From the NCBI GenBank assembly GCA_036405195.1, contig DASWYB010000049.1, forward strand, positions 1 to 15,445: a DNA stretch of 15,445 nt, read 5' to 3'. How positions within the stretch are numbered: position 1 is the first letter of the stretch; every line of letters begins with the position of its first letter. The notes below the pieces were generated by a model. The model worked only from the letters and a program-made list of their open reading frames with translations, was not told the origin of the DNA and searched no databases. The translations under genes and the position numbers were made by a program. Source of the DNA: DASWYB01 sp036405195. Its GTDB lineage: Bacteria; Patescibacteriota; UBA1384; 2-12-FULL-50-11; DASWYB01. Positions 5,564-12,480 of the stretch are shown piece after piece.

Positions 5564-5577
5564 GGTAGCCCGGAGGG
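5561..5577. repeat. 17-bp direct repeat of the tRNA-Glu 3' end (copy inside the tRNA gene)
   Basis: Identical to 5391-5407. Bases 5563-5577 belong to the tRNA; 5561-5563 form the outer arm of its terminator. Confidence 0.7.
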
Positions 5578-5639
5578 GATTCGAACCCCTGATCTTCAGG
5601 ATGAGAACCTGATGTCCTAGGCCTCTAGACGACCGGGCC
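5563..5639 (-). tRNA. tRNA-Glu (anticodon CTC)
   Basis: A full cloverleaf reads on the minus strand. The acceptor is GGCCCGG/CCGGGCT with a G1-U72 wobble, discriminator A and encoded CCA. The D-arm GTCTAGAGGCCTAGGAC is typical of bacterial tRNA-Glu. The anticodon stem TCAGG/CCTGA has loop TTCTCAT (anticodon CTC), and the T-arm is AGGGG-TTCGAAT-CCCCT. It reads Glu GAG codons. Promoter and terminator are both visible. Confidence 0.95.
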
Positions 5640-5659
5640 AGATTCATCTGTACCCGTAC

Positions 5660-5688
5660 ATTCTACTAGAATACTCGATATGGTTCAA
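5660..5688 (-). promoter_or_regulatory. tRNA-Glu promoter
   Basis: On the minus strand, -35 TTGAAC (5688-5683), a 17-bp spacer, and -10 TAGAAT (5665-5660). The predicted start, near 5653, is about 14 bases before the mature tRNA 5' end. Confidence 0.75.
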
Positions 5689-5712
5689 GATAAAGATTTC
5701 TTAATATTGCGC

Positions 5713-6333
5713 TTAGTGCAAATATCTAACAGCAAAGAATCCGCCCACTAAAAGAGCGAAGAATAATAAAGCAAAGAGATCGAAATATTTCTCGATTTTC
5801 TCTTCAATTTTTTCTCCAAAAACGCGTAACAGGCCTGCAACAATAAAAAATCGACCAGCACGACCTACAACAGAGGCAAACACAAGAGTGGGAAATGAGA
5901 TTTTAAAAAGCCCGGCGGCAATGGTAATCACTTTGTACGGAATCGGCGTAAATGCAGCGGTAAGGACGGTCAGAAAGGCGTTATCGGCATACTTCTGTCC
6001 GACCAAGTTCACCGTTGACTGCAAGCCATAAGCGTCAACAATAGGCTGCCCCACCGACTTATAGAGCCCCATACCGATGGCATATCCAAGCATAGCACCC
6101 AAAACAGAGCCCACAGTACAAATCAATGCCGTCCGCCACCAACGAGCACGGTCCGAAATAACCATCGGAATAAGGAGCACATCAGGAGGGATAGGAAAAA
6201 ATGAAGCCTCAGCAAAGGCAATAACAAAGAGCGCTCGCGAAGCGTGCTTTGTCTTGGACCAATGAATGGTCCAGTTATACAGTTTCCGAATAGCTCGTGA
6301 TGGAGCAGTAATTAAGCGTAAGGCAGTCGTCAC
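5713..6333 (-). CDS. YqaA/DedA-type membrane protein (SNARE-associated/VTT domain)
   Basis: The 206-aa polytopic inner-membrane protein contains the two signature segments of the VTT/DedA fold. AEASFFPIPPDVLLIPM (41-57) is the first re-entrant loop with its conserved Glu and Pro. FTPIPYKVITIAAG (128-141) is the second, followed by a GRAGRFF segment (157-163). Further membrane segments lie at about 68-91, 145-170 and 186-204. The family includes lipid scramblase/flippase-like proteins acting on undecaprenyl phosphate or phospholipids; YqaA members are less characterised. The start is GTG (6333), with AAAGGA four bases upstream and no better upstream start in frame. The gene is divergent from the envelope operon at 6558 and is followed by the tRNA-Glu promoter. 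Confidence 0.85.
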   Translation of the reverse strand: MTTALRLITAPSRAIRKLYNWTIHWSKTKHASRALFVIAFAEASFFPIPPDVLLIPMVISDRARWWRTALICTVGSVLGAMLGYAIGMGLYKSVGQPIVDAYGLQSTVNLVGQKYADNAFLTVLTAAFTPIPYKVITIAAGLFKISFPTLVFASVVGRAGRFFIVAGLLRVFGEKIEEKIEKYFDLFALLFFALLVGGFFAVRYLH

Positions 6334-6418
6334 GTTATCCTTTCACATCAAGTTCATGCATGATCTTACCACACAGATCGATTCGCCCAAAGAGCCTTAC
6401 TTCCAAGACGCTTTTCGC

Positions 6419-6447
6419 TTGAAAAAATATACGACAAATGGTATTAT
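6419..6447 (+). promoter_or_regulatory. Promoter of the two-gene envelope operon
   Basis: -35 TTGAAA (6419-6424), a 17-bp spacer, and -10 TATTAT (6442-6447). The predicted start near 6454 leaves a leader of about 104 nt before the ATG. Confidence 0.7.
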
Positions 6448-6455
6448 CCTAACCA

Positions 6456-6547
6456 ATTGACGCACCGCAGAACGTCTGCCGTCAATGACAACTTTCCAAC
6501 ACTTCCGCCCTTAAAAGGGCCTCGACAACGCAGGCCCCTTTGGGGTC
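6456..6547 (+). promoter_or_regulatory. Structured 5' leader with mutually exclusive hairpins
   Basis: The transcript begins with ATTGACG/CGTCAAT (6456-6462/6480-6486), enclosing GCAG/CTGC. Three overlapping alternatives follow: GCCCT/AGGGC (6507-6511/6516-6520), AAAGGGCCT with AGGCCCCTTT (6514-6522/6532-6541, one bulged C), and GGCCCC/GGGGTC with a TTT loop (6533-6538/6542-6547). Each shares an arm with the next. The last ends one base before the AGGAG ribosome-binding site (6548-6552). The arrangement resembles an attenuator or translational switch, but the sequence matches no riboswitch class I recognise. Confidence 0.45.
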
Positions 6548-6557
6548 AGGAGAACGC

Positions 6558-7337
6558 ATGAAACTCGTATTTTGGACGCTCGTGTGCAGCCTGGCTCTGT
6601 GCTTCCCGCACGGATCCTGGGCGAACCCACCGATGGTTCGGGGCTATACGCTCCCGAGCCATCGGCAGCAACCGCACCCACGCGCATCATCGGCTCGGAA
6701 GACCAACGACGAACCCCAGGTTCGTCATTACAATCTCACAGCTCCGAAGCCGCGGCCGATCACAAAAACCAAACCGTACGTGGCTCCTCGGAAGGAAGAG
6801 AAAAAGATCGTCGTACGGGAGTACGACCTTCGGGACGTAAATCCCGTTGATCCGACCCATCCTCTCAAGGGACTCGTGCCCGAGGTAAAAGTCAGTGAGC
6901 TGGAAAAGCACGTGGGAGAGGCGACAAAGATCATCACCTACAAGCTCAACCAGAACAAAGACTTCGCAACGGCCAAGAGCACCCTCAGCGAAAGCTGGGG
7001 AGCGATTAAGGAGCGCGTGCGACAGGTAGTTCGGGAGGAGCTCAAGAAGCACCCAACCCGGACGACCACCAAGGTCATTCGGGAAACACGAGTTGTCCAA
7101 GGCCCGGCAGCTGCGCCAGCCGCAGCGCCCCGCATTGATGAGGCAGCGCTCGAAGCGAGGATCACGAATAATGTCCTCGCCAAGATGCAGAACCAAGCGA
7201 AGAGTAAACCGGCACAGCCTGCGCCTGCAGAAGAGCGGCTCAAGAACTTGGAAGCTATGGCCTACGGCCTGGTGGCCGTAGTGTTCGTTCTCTTCCTAGG
7301 ATTCCTCTACTTGCACAAGACCAAGGAAGATAAGTAA
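6558..7337 (+). CDS. Exported, C-terminally membrane-anchored protein with three VRxYxL motifs
   Basis: The 259-aa protein is of a family I do not recognise. A signal peptide spans residues 1-22 (hydrophobic core FWTLVCSLALCF, likely cleavage after SWA). A proline- and basic-rich extracytoplasmic region carries VRGYTL (27-32), VRHYNL (55-60) and VREYDL (87-92), each followed by a Pro/Lys/Arg-rich linker. A helical, possibly coiled-coil part follows (110-165), then an Ala/Pro linker (182-192), another helix (193-232) and a C-terminal membrane segment YGLVAVVFVLFLGFLYL (236-252) with a short basic tail. The ATG at 6558 is chosen because AGGAG lies five bases upstream; a TTG at 6540 is in frame but would place the site inside the gene. 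Its TAA abuts the next gene's ATG, so the two are one operon. Confidence 0.7.
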   Translation: MKLVFWTLVCSLALCFPHGSWANPPMVRGYTLPSHRQQPHPRASSARKTNDEPQVRHYNLTAPKPRPITKTKPYVAPRKEEKKIVVREYDLRDVNPVDPTHPLKGLVPEVKVSELEKHVGEATKIITYKLNQNKDFATAKSTLSESWGAIKERVRQVVREELKKHPTRTTTKVIRETRVVQGPAAAPAAAPRIDEAALEARITNNVLAKMQNQAKSKPAQPAPAEERLKNLEAMAYGLVAVVFVLFLGFLYLHKTKEDK

Positions 7338-8474
7338 ATGCGGACACTTCTTTTGCTCAGCGGCATCGCTTTCGTCGTTCTCGTGATAGGAGGGACGATC
7401 ATCTCGGACGTGCTCAAGAGAAGGAGGAACGCGGGTCTCCCGAGACGACGAGTACTCGATCCACCCGTGACACCTCCAGAAGACATCTCGTACGCCTGTA
7501 CGGTTCGCCTTCCGGACAAACGGGAGTTTACCGTCCGAAATAAGGCGGGGGTAATATTTACCCCAAACGTGCCCACAGAGTGGGAAGGCAATCCCTTCTC
7601 GCACCTGCACTCGGAACACGAAGGAGCGATCAACAACTTCTCACCCGAGAAGGTGACGCAACCCGCCGCCGACATCGTTGTAACGGCTCACTATAAGGAG
7701 AAGAAAAAGCCGGGGCCTTTCGAAGAAGTCGTCGTACCCAAAGCACCTCCCCGACCGTCTATTCCAAGACACGTGGATGTGATCCGGGCAGTCAACGACT
7801 TGGACATCCCCCCCTTCCTTCTAAAAGACCCCGTACGCCTGGAAGTTAAAAATGGCGAGTTTGTTTACAGAGACCAATTCAGCCAAGTCGCCGAGCTCAG
7901 ACCTGGAAATACTCTCGTTGCTCGCGCTTACCCTGGCCTTGCTGGGTCGACTTTCTCCCACTGGGAAGTCGAAGGCGACATGACCCTCCCTCCTAGGGAG
8001 GAACACGTATCGCCAATGTCTCTAACCGTACAGGGGAACGCAACCCTCACGGCGGTCTGGAAGGAACTCGAGACTCCCCCTGCTGAAGAAGTTCCAGAGG
8101 CCCCACAGGAACCGCCCCCTAGTCCCATCGAGCAGGTCATCGAAGAGATGCTCCCCGAGCAAGGAATCTCTCTCGAGCCACCGGGCGAGACCACACCAGC
8201 CGAAGCATCTGCTCCGGAGGTTTCGCCAGAATCTACGGAAGAAGAGGAGCCAACGCAGCAGCCAGAAAGCGGACCTCAGGAAGAGGAACCCGCCGCTCCA
8301 CCCGAATCTGCACCTGTGGAGGCACCGGTAGAGGAGGTTACTACCGCCGAAGAGGACGATCAGCCAGTAGCGGAAGAAGAAGCCGCACCCGTCACTAATC
8401 CTGACGCACCCGCGTCAGGCAAACCGGGGGTCAGAAAACTTCCTGCCGGAGCTGGCATACGCAAAAAACAATAA
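7338..8474 (+). CDS. Membrane-anchored InlB-repeat-like protein with long acidic tail
   Basis: The 378-aa protein starts with a single membrane segment (residues 3-24; LLLLSGIAFVVLVIGGTII) followed by RRR-rich residues, so the N-terminal end anchors it. Two regions resemble divergent InlB B-type/Listeria-Bacteroides beta repeats. Residues about 51-120 include a central WEG...FSHL and end DIVVTAHY. Residues about 167-242 contain ARAYPG, FSHWEVEG and end NATLTAVW. The tail (245-360) is almost entirely Glu, Pro, Ala and Thr and must be disordered. The last residues are basic (VRKLPAGAGIRKKQ). The LPAGAG stretch is not a sortase signal, because no hydrophobic segment follows. It is co-transcribed with the preceding anchored protein (TAA-ATG junction), so the two probably work together at the cell surface. 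Function is unknown. Confidence 0.65.
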   Translation: MRTLLLLSGIAFVVLVIGGTIISDVLKRRRNAGLPRRRVLDPPVTPPEDISYACTVRLPDKREFTVRNKAGVIFTPNVPTEWEGNPFSHLHSEHEGAINNFSPEKVTQPAADIVVTAHYKEKKKPGPFEEVVVPKAPPRPSIPRHVDVIRAVNDLDIPPFLLKDPVRLEVKNGEFVYRDQFSQVAELRPGNTLVARAYPGLAGSTFSHWEVEGDMTLPPREEHVSPMSLTVQGNATLTAVWKELETPPAEEVPEAPQEPPPSPIEQVIEEMLPEQGISLEPPGETTPAEASAPEVSPESTEEEEPTQQPESGPQEEEPAAPPESAPVEAPVEEVTTAEEDDQPVAEEEAAPVTNPDAPASGKPGVRKLPAGAGIRKKQ

Positions 8475-8481
8475 GTCCCCC

Positions 8482-8517
8482 GGAGAGCAATCTCCCCTTA
8501 CGTCCGAGGAATCGGAC
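8482..8517 (+). promoter_or_regulatory. Tandem GNRA-loop hairpins in the operon 3' UTR
   Basis: GGAGA-GCAA-TCTCC (8482-8495) and GTCCGA-GGAA-TCGGAC (8502-8517) are perfect stems with GNRA tetraloops, just after the stop codon. The terminator that follows has GTAA, also of the GNRA type. Three in a row suggests a selected 3' structure. Confidence 0.6.
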
Positions 8518-8521
8518 ACAG

Positions 8522-8553
8522 CCCCAGGCGGTAACGTCTGGGGTTTTGTTTTT
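8522..8553 (+). terminator. Rho-independent terminator of the envelope operon
   Basis: CCCCAGGCG (8522-8530) pairs with CGTCTGGGG (8535-8543), 9 bp with one G-U, over a GTAA loop. TTTTGTTTTT follows directly. Confidence 0.9.
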
Positions 8554-8615
8554 AACGTTGGCGCGCGCATGAAAGAATGTAGTAGAGTGGTAATAACTCA
8601 GGCAAAAGGAGAACC

Positions 8616-10634
8616 GTGGAGCAAGAACCAAACCACGACCCGCGTCAAAAGCTTCCAGACTGGGAAGCAGAGGGACCGGATCCCGAAGAAGTACGTGAAG
8701 CCGAAGAAAAACAGCGCGAGGCTAACTTTGAACATGAAAAGAAAGTTTTTGAGACTACCCACTATTTAAATCATGTCGTCGAAACACAGTTCGACGGCCG
8801 TACCTACGAAGATCTCTCCTCCGAAGACAAGCTATATGCAATCACCCTGGTTAATCGTCAGCATAATACACATCGCGTTAACACGCTTGTGGCAGAGAGA
8901 AATAGTGGGGTTCAGGGCCTTAAACATAAACTTGATGATAAGCTAGGCCGCAGTAAAATTTGGGGATTTGCCAAAAATATTGCCCTAGGAGCCGGAGGAA
9001 GTTTAGCCATGCGGACCATGACGGCCGGCCTGGTCGCAACCGGAGGGTTTGTTGGCGGCGCTATCTCGGGAGCAGGCGCAGGCATCGTCACCGGGTCGTA
9101 TCGAGGATGGAGTAATTTTAATAAAGAACAGCTCAATTTTCGGGCTCTGGAAAACGAGATTGGCGCAAACGAACTTATCACCAAAGGGCTTCATGAGTCA
9201 CCCCAAGAAATCGAGCAAGAATACGGCAGCCTCGAGGCATACTACAGCAAAGTGCACCAAGCCTTGGCAACCTATCGAGAAATCGAGAAAAGCAACCTCT
9301 TGAGCGATAATCGAGAATACGTATCTCGTTTTTACGAAAACTTAGCTTCACTCGAGAGCATTTCGCAGATACAAGGAATTAAGCAACAAGCAGAGTCACT
9401 CGGTAGAGACCCGACCCCAGAAGAAGCGGCCGATCTCTTATGCAAAGCTCTCAATCAACGAGAACTCGCCAATGTCGAGCGATTTGATAAAGGGCTCGCT
9501 CAGAAAGCTCAAGAGTTTGTACGAACACGAAAAAGTGAGCGCCTAAAAACAACCGTAAAGCAGGGATTAATTGGCGGCGCCACGGGCGCTGTGCTTGGAG
9601 GTACCGTTGGTTGGCTCCTTGAGCTTGTTTTTCACTCCCCTACAGCCGCTCCAACCGGAGAGAAAATAAACATTCCCAACATCGCAGGAGGAGGACACAC
9701 CGACCCCAGCTTAGCTCAAGATTACGCCATTCATAACAAACAATTTCTTGATGTGACCGAAGCAATCCGCAACGGCAATACACAGGAAGCCATTACCCAA
9801 GGATGGCAGATTCATCTTAACCTCGATACCGATCCTTCTGTCGTCACCCGACTTCACGAGATTGCTCAACAGAGCAATCTTTCCCCCGACGAATATAATC
9901 GTTTAGCTTATAATGTTTTAACGTACGCGAACCGAGAAGGGATTGATAATAACGCGCTTCTGACGTATGCCCAACAAGCGATTACAGACCCTCATGCGCT
10001 TCAATCTCTTTCTCCTCAAGCACAACAATCCATGCAAGAAATATTTGGGACTACCCACCTTACACGAGATAGTTTTATCAATGCCCATGAGTTTCGCAAC
10101 CTTTCCACAATCGATACATCAACCGACGCCTATTATCACCACCTTAAAGAAGCTGGAGCACTCGCCCAAGCAGGAATAGACAGAACCGCCACACTCGTAA
10201 CGGGTTCTTCTGCAGCCGCGACAGTCCCCAAGATAGTAAGCAAATTCTCGCCTCCAAAAGAGAAAATAAACCCTGAGCCACACGTTGAAGAAGAAGAAGA
10301 AGAAGAAGAAGTGAACGACGAGGCCTATATAAATCAGGAACTTACGTTTGATAATTTTGAAAACTTTAGAATAGCCGAGGTGTCTGTACTTAGCACAGAA
10401 AAAGAAATCAGGGCAACACTACCCATTTCTTCGGGAGAGAATGCGAACGTAGTATTGCATGGAGATATCACAGATCCGGATACACTAAGAGAGCTCACGG
10501 CCTTAATTGATCAAATAGAAAGCGGAGCCAACAAACCTACCCTAACGGCCGGGTATACATTCGTCGTTTCGCGCGCAGAACGAGACGCTAGCAATACACT
10601 CTCCCTCTACGCGACACTAAAAAAAACATATTAA
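8616..10634 (+). CDS. Large protein with two glycine-rich membrane segments, unknown function
   Basis: I do not recognise this 672-aa protein. The first 115 residues are highly charged and helical, with no signal peptide. A long Gly/Ala-rich hydrophobic stretch (118-161, including GAGGSLAMRTMTAGLVATGG and GGAISGAGAGIVTG) looks like a glycine-zipper membrane hairpin. A helical domain follows (165-310), then a second Gly-rich segment, GLIGGATGAVLGGTVGWLLELVF (317-339). After a Pro/Thr linker comes a mostly helical domain (about 360-520), a low-complexity acidic linker with eight Glu in a row, and a small alpha/beta-looking C-terminal domain (about 585-672). The start is GTG at 8616, chosen for AAAGGAG four to five bases upstream. 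The TAA overlaps the ribosome-binding site of the next gene, so the two are translationally coupled. Confidence 0.65.
   Translation: MEQEPNHDPRQKLPDWEAEGPDPEEVREAEEKQREANFEHEKKVFETTHYLNHVVETQFDGRTYEDLSSEDKLYAITLVNRQHNTHRVNTLVAERNSGVQGLKHKLDDKLGRSKIWGFAKNIALGAGGSLAMRTMTAGLVATGGFVGGAISGAGAGIVTGSYRGWSNFNKEQLNFRALENEIGANELITKGLHESPQEIEQEYGSLEAYYSKVHQALATYREIEKSNLLSDNREYVSRFYENLASLESISQIQGIKQQAESLGRDPTPEEAADLLCKALNQRELANVERFDKGLAQKAQEFVRTRKSERLKTTVKQGLIGGATGAVLGGTVGWLLELVFHSPTAAPTGEKINIPNIAGGGHTDPSLAQDYAIHNKQFLDVTEAIRNGNTQEAITQGWQIHLNLDTDPSVVTRLHEIAQQSNLSPDEYNRLAYNVLTYANREGIDNNALLTYAQQAITDPHALQSLSPQAQQSMQEIFGTTHLTRDSFINAHEFRNLSTIDTSTDAYYHHLKEAGALAQAGIDRTATLVTGSSAAATVPKIVSKFSPPKEKINPEPHVEEEEEEEEVNDEAYINQELTFDNFENFRIAEVSVLSTEKEIRATLPISSGENANVVLHGDITDPDTLRELTALIDQIESGANKPTLTAGYTFVVSRAERDASNTLSLYATLKKTY
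10287..10310 (+). repeat. (GAA)8 trinucleotide microsatellite inside the large membrane protein gene
   Basis: Eight perfect GAA units encode eight consecutive Glu in a linker. Being in frame, gain or loss of units would change linker length without a frameshift. Confidence 0.9.
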
Positions 10635-10643
10635 GGAGCCTGT

Positions 10644-11003
10644 ATGGACACACACCCTCATCCTTCCACCCCTTTCCCAACCGACCAAGCAGCCCGCGAG
10701 GTTTTAAAGCGGCTCAACATGGAAGAAATTAGTGACGAAGCCAAAGAAAGGCTCCTCACCCAGATTGCTGATTTAATCGACCAGGAAATTTTGTACCAGG
10801 TTATGTCTCGGCTGAGCAACGAAGATATCACTGAGTTAGGAGAATTCTTACAGACAGACGAAAACAGCCACGAAGAGAGCCTTAAACCCGAAGCCTTCAA
10901 TTTTATTGCCTCAAAGATTCCCCACCTCGATGTGATTATTCGCGATTCAATCGTAAAGGTATACGAAGACATTGTAAGCACAAAGAACCTGCTCGACGCC
11001 TAA
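10644..11003 (+). CDS. Small helical protein, DUF5663-like
   Basis: The 119-aa soluble protein is predicted all-helical after a Pro/His-rich start. It resembles the small DUF5663-type proteins common in CPR genomes: LNMEEISDEAKERLLTQIAD with a following LIDQEIL, then LSNEDITELGEFL, then a C-terminal helix PHLDVIIRDSIVKVYEDI. The role of that family is unknown to me, and the assignment is by recollection of the pattern only. The start is supported by AAGGAG five bases upstream, which overlaps the stop of the large membrane protein gene. The pair is therefore coupled and may form a complex. Confidence 0.65.
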   Translation: MDTHPHPSTPFPTDQAAREVLKRLNMEEISDEAKERLLTQIADLIDQEILYQVMSRLSNEDITELGEFLQTDENSHEESLKPEAFNFIASKIPHLDVIIRDSIVKVYEDIVSTKNLLDA

Positions 11004-11005
11004 CC

Positions 11006-11034
11006 TTGTCCAAACCTGTTAAACCGCTTATAAT
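11006..11034 (+). promoter_or_regulatory. Promoter of the TrmH-like gene, with shared box copy 3
   Basis: -35 TTGTCC (11006-11011), a 17-bp spacer, and a perfect -10 TATAAT (11029-11034). The start would fall at about 11041-11042, on the ATG itself, giving a leaderless mRNA. The spacer contains AACCTGTTAA (11013-11022), identical to the box at 2439-2448. Confidence 0.65.
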
Positions 11035-11041
11035 GCCAACT

Positions 11042-11578
11042 ATGCAAGAACCAGGCATTGTCGTTGTCCTTGATAATATTCGTTCCGTTTACAACGTCGG
11101 TAGCATTTTTCGCACCAGCGACGCTTTAGGCGTTGCAAAAGTTTATTTATGCGGCATTACCCCCACACCCGACCACCCACGCATGAGCCCTTCTCAGGAA
11201 CGCGACTCTTTTCATAACGAACCAGATAAATACGGCCGGACCTTTTCCGTCGCTAAAACCGCCCTTGCTGGCCTTCACTCGGTCGCATGGGAACACACAC
11301 CAAGTACGCTCGAAACAGTTACCCACCTAAAAAAGAGCGGCTACACCGTTATAGCAGTTGAGATCACCGACACAAGTCAACCTATTCACCCCATTTCTTC
11401 TCGCCCTCTGGCAATTGTTCTTGGCAATGAAAAAGAAGGTATAAATCAAGAAATTCTCGCCCTGGCCGACGAAATACTCCATATTCCTATGCACGGCGTT
11501 GGCAAAAGCTTGAACGTTTCCGTCTCCTACGGCATCGCCGGCTACGAACTACTCCGACAGTCTAGTAATCCCCAATAG
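11042..11578 (+). CDS. SpoU/TrmH-family RNA 2'-O-methyltransferase
   Basis: The 178-aa protein is a SPOUT-class methyltransferase with the three SpoU motifs. Motif I is NVGSIFRTSDALG (18-30), with the RNA-binding Asn and Arg. Motif II is PLAIVLGNEKEGI (122-134). Motif III is IPMHGVGKSLNVSVSYGIA (148-166), and motifs II and III build the knotted SAM site. It would methylate a ribose 2'-OH in tRNA or rRNA; the target cannot be read from sequence. It lacks an N-terminal substrate-binding domain, so it is close to the minimal catalytic form. An in-frame TTG at 11006 has no ribosome-binding site and coincides with the -35 element. The ATG at 11042 sits exactly where the promoter would start transcription and matches the family's usual N-terminus. 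Confidence 0.9.
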   Translation: MQEPGIVVVLDNIRSVYNVGSIFRTSDALGVAKVYLCGITPTPDHPRMSPSQERDSFHNEPDKYGRTFSVAKTALAGLHSVAWEHTPSTLETVTHLKKSGYTVIAVEITDTSQPIHPISSRPLAIVLGNEKEGINQEILALADEILHIPMHGVGKSLNVSVSYGIAGYELLRQSSNPQ

Positions 11579-11582
11579 AATA

Positions 11583-11591
11583 TGCTACTAT
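11583..11591 (+). promoter_or_regulatory. Extended -10 promoter candidate for the histidine phosphatase gene
   Basis: TG-C-TACTAT lies 34 bases before the ATG, just after the stop of the TrmH-like gene. No clear -35 element is visible, which is usual for extended -10 promoters. Confidence 0.4.
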
Positions 11592-11624
11592 CGCCGTAAG
11601 CCATACCAACAAGGGGGAACAGCT

Positions 11625-12410
11625 ATGGGCGAAAAGGCTATTAAGTGGCCTGCGAGCATCACACTAATGCGCCATGCAGTATCGGCGTACAACGACTTGA
11701 AGCGGCAGTGGGTCGGAGATCCGGATTACGAACGCTTCGTAACTCTCTACAACACCGACTTTCACAACCCAGAAACGCTTCGCTTAGCAAGGGTAATCAA
11801 AAGTCGGTATGCCCTCGGATGCAGTGACGCAGATACGCCTGCAACCAAAGCCGGCCTTGAAGACGCCCTGATCACAGGATCTCGCCTCCACGAGGTGATG
11901 GAACTACCAACGACTATCTTCGTCTCGCCTTACAAGCGGACAAAGCAAACGTTGGCGGCCGTAATCAAAGGCTGGCCAGCCCTTGGTAATGTCCGGATAG
12001 TAGAGGATCCTCGGCTCCGGGAACAGGAGCACGGGCTCTCAACGGTCTACAATAACTGGATGGTGTTTCACGCCCACCACCCCGAGCAGAAGGAGTTGTA
12101 TGACCTTGACGGTTCGTTCCGTTACCGTTACCCGCAGGGAGAGAACGGTTACGATGTCCAGGATCGAGGACGTGACATCTTCGGTACGTGGATTCGAGAC
12201 TACCGAGGAGAACGGCTCTTCGTGGTGACTCATCACCTGACAATCCTCACAGTAGCGACCTTAATCAGTCGCGGTGGAGAGCAAGAGTTCAAGGATTTGG
12301 ATAAGCACCACAAGCCAGTCAACTGCGGACTCACCCAGTACGTATGCGACCCCGACCAGGGGAAGGAGGGAAAACTGATTCAGCGGTATTATAACCGCAA
12401 GCTGTACTAG
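11625..12410 (+). CDS. Histidine phosphatase superfamily protein (phosphoglycerate-mutase-like)
   Basis: The 261-aa cytosolic protein has the branch-1 signature. LMRHAVSAYN (14-23) carries the catalytic His17 and Arg16. DTPATKAGLEDA (70-81) is the usual DxPLTxxG segment. SPYKRTKQTL (101-110) brings Arg105. LREQEHG (131-137) holds the acidic proton donor region, and VVTHHLTI (200-207) supplies the second catalytic His. Such enzymes go through a phosphohistidine intermediate and act on sugar phosphates, nucleotides or phosphoproteins; the substrate here is unknown. Residues 24-68 form an insertion relative to small members. The start has AAGGGGG upstream at normal distance. It converges on the PEP-utiliser fusion, and a second member of the superfamily lies at 14259-14882. 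Confidence 0.85.
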   Translation: MGEKAIKWPASITLMRHAVSAYNDLKRQWVGDPDYERFVTLYNTDFHNPETLRLARVIKSRYALGCSDADTPATKAGLEDALITGSRLHEVMELPTTIFVSPYKRTKQTLAAVIKGWPALGNVRIVEDPRLREQEHGLSTVYNNWMVFHAHHPEQKELYDLDGSFRYRYPQGENGYDVQDRGRDIFGTWIRDYRGERLFVVTHHLTILTVATLISRGGEQEFKDLDKHHKPVNCGLTQYVCDPDQGKEGKLIQRYYNRKLY

Positions 12411-12411
12411 A

Positions 12412-12459
12412 GTCGCCAGTGGGCGACTCGAAAACGGGAGCCTCCCCAGGCTCCCGTTT
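12412..12459. terminator. Double hairpin, bidirectional terminator between convergent genes
   Basis: GTCGCC-AGTG-GGCGAC (12412-12427) is followed by a perfect 12-bp stem AAACGGGAGCCT/AGGCTCCCGTTT with a CCCC loop (12432-12459). The second hairpin's T-rich arm appears on both strands, suiting both converging genes. Confidence 0.75.
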
Positions 12460-12480
12460 CGACTTTAAAACTACTTTTTC

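Noticed and set aside
6540..6557. TTG start 18 bases upstream for the exported protein
   Set aside because: The AGGAG site and the signal peptide both fit the ATG at 6558; the earlier start would put the ribosome-binding site inside the gene.
6687..7243. Minus-strand ORFs of 101-169 aa opposite the exported protein
   Set aside because: Antisense shadows; the plus-strand frame has a promoter, ribosome-binding site, signal peptide and membrane anchor.
8448..8453. LPAGAG as a sortase-type anchor near the C-terminus of the InlB-like protein
   Set aside because: A sorting signal needs a hydrophobic segment before the basic tail, and none is present.
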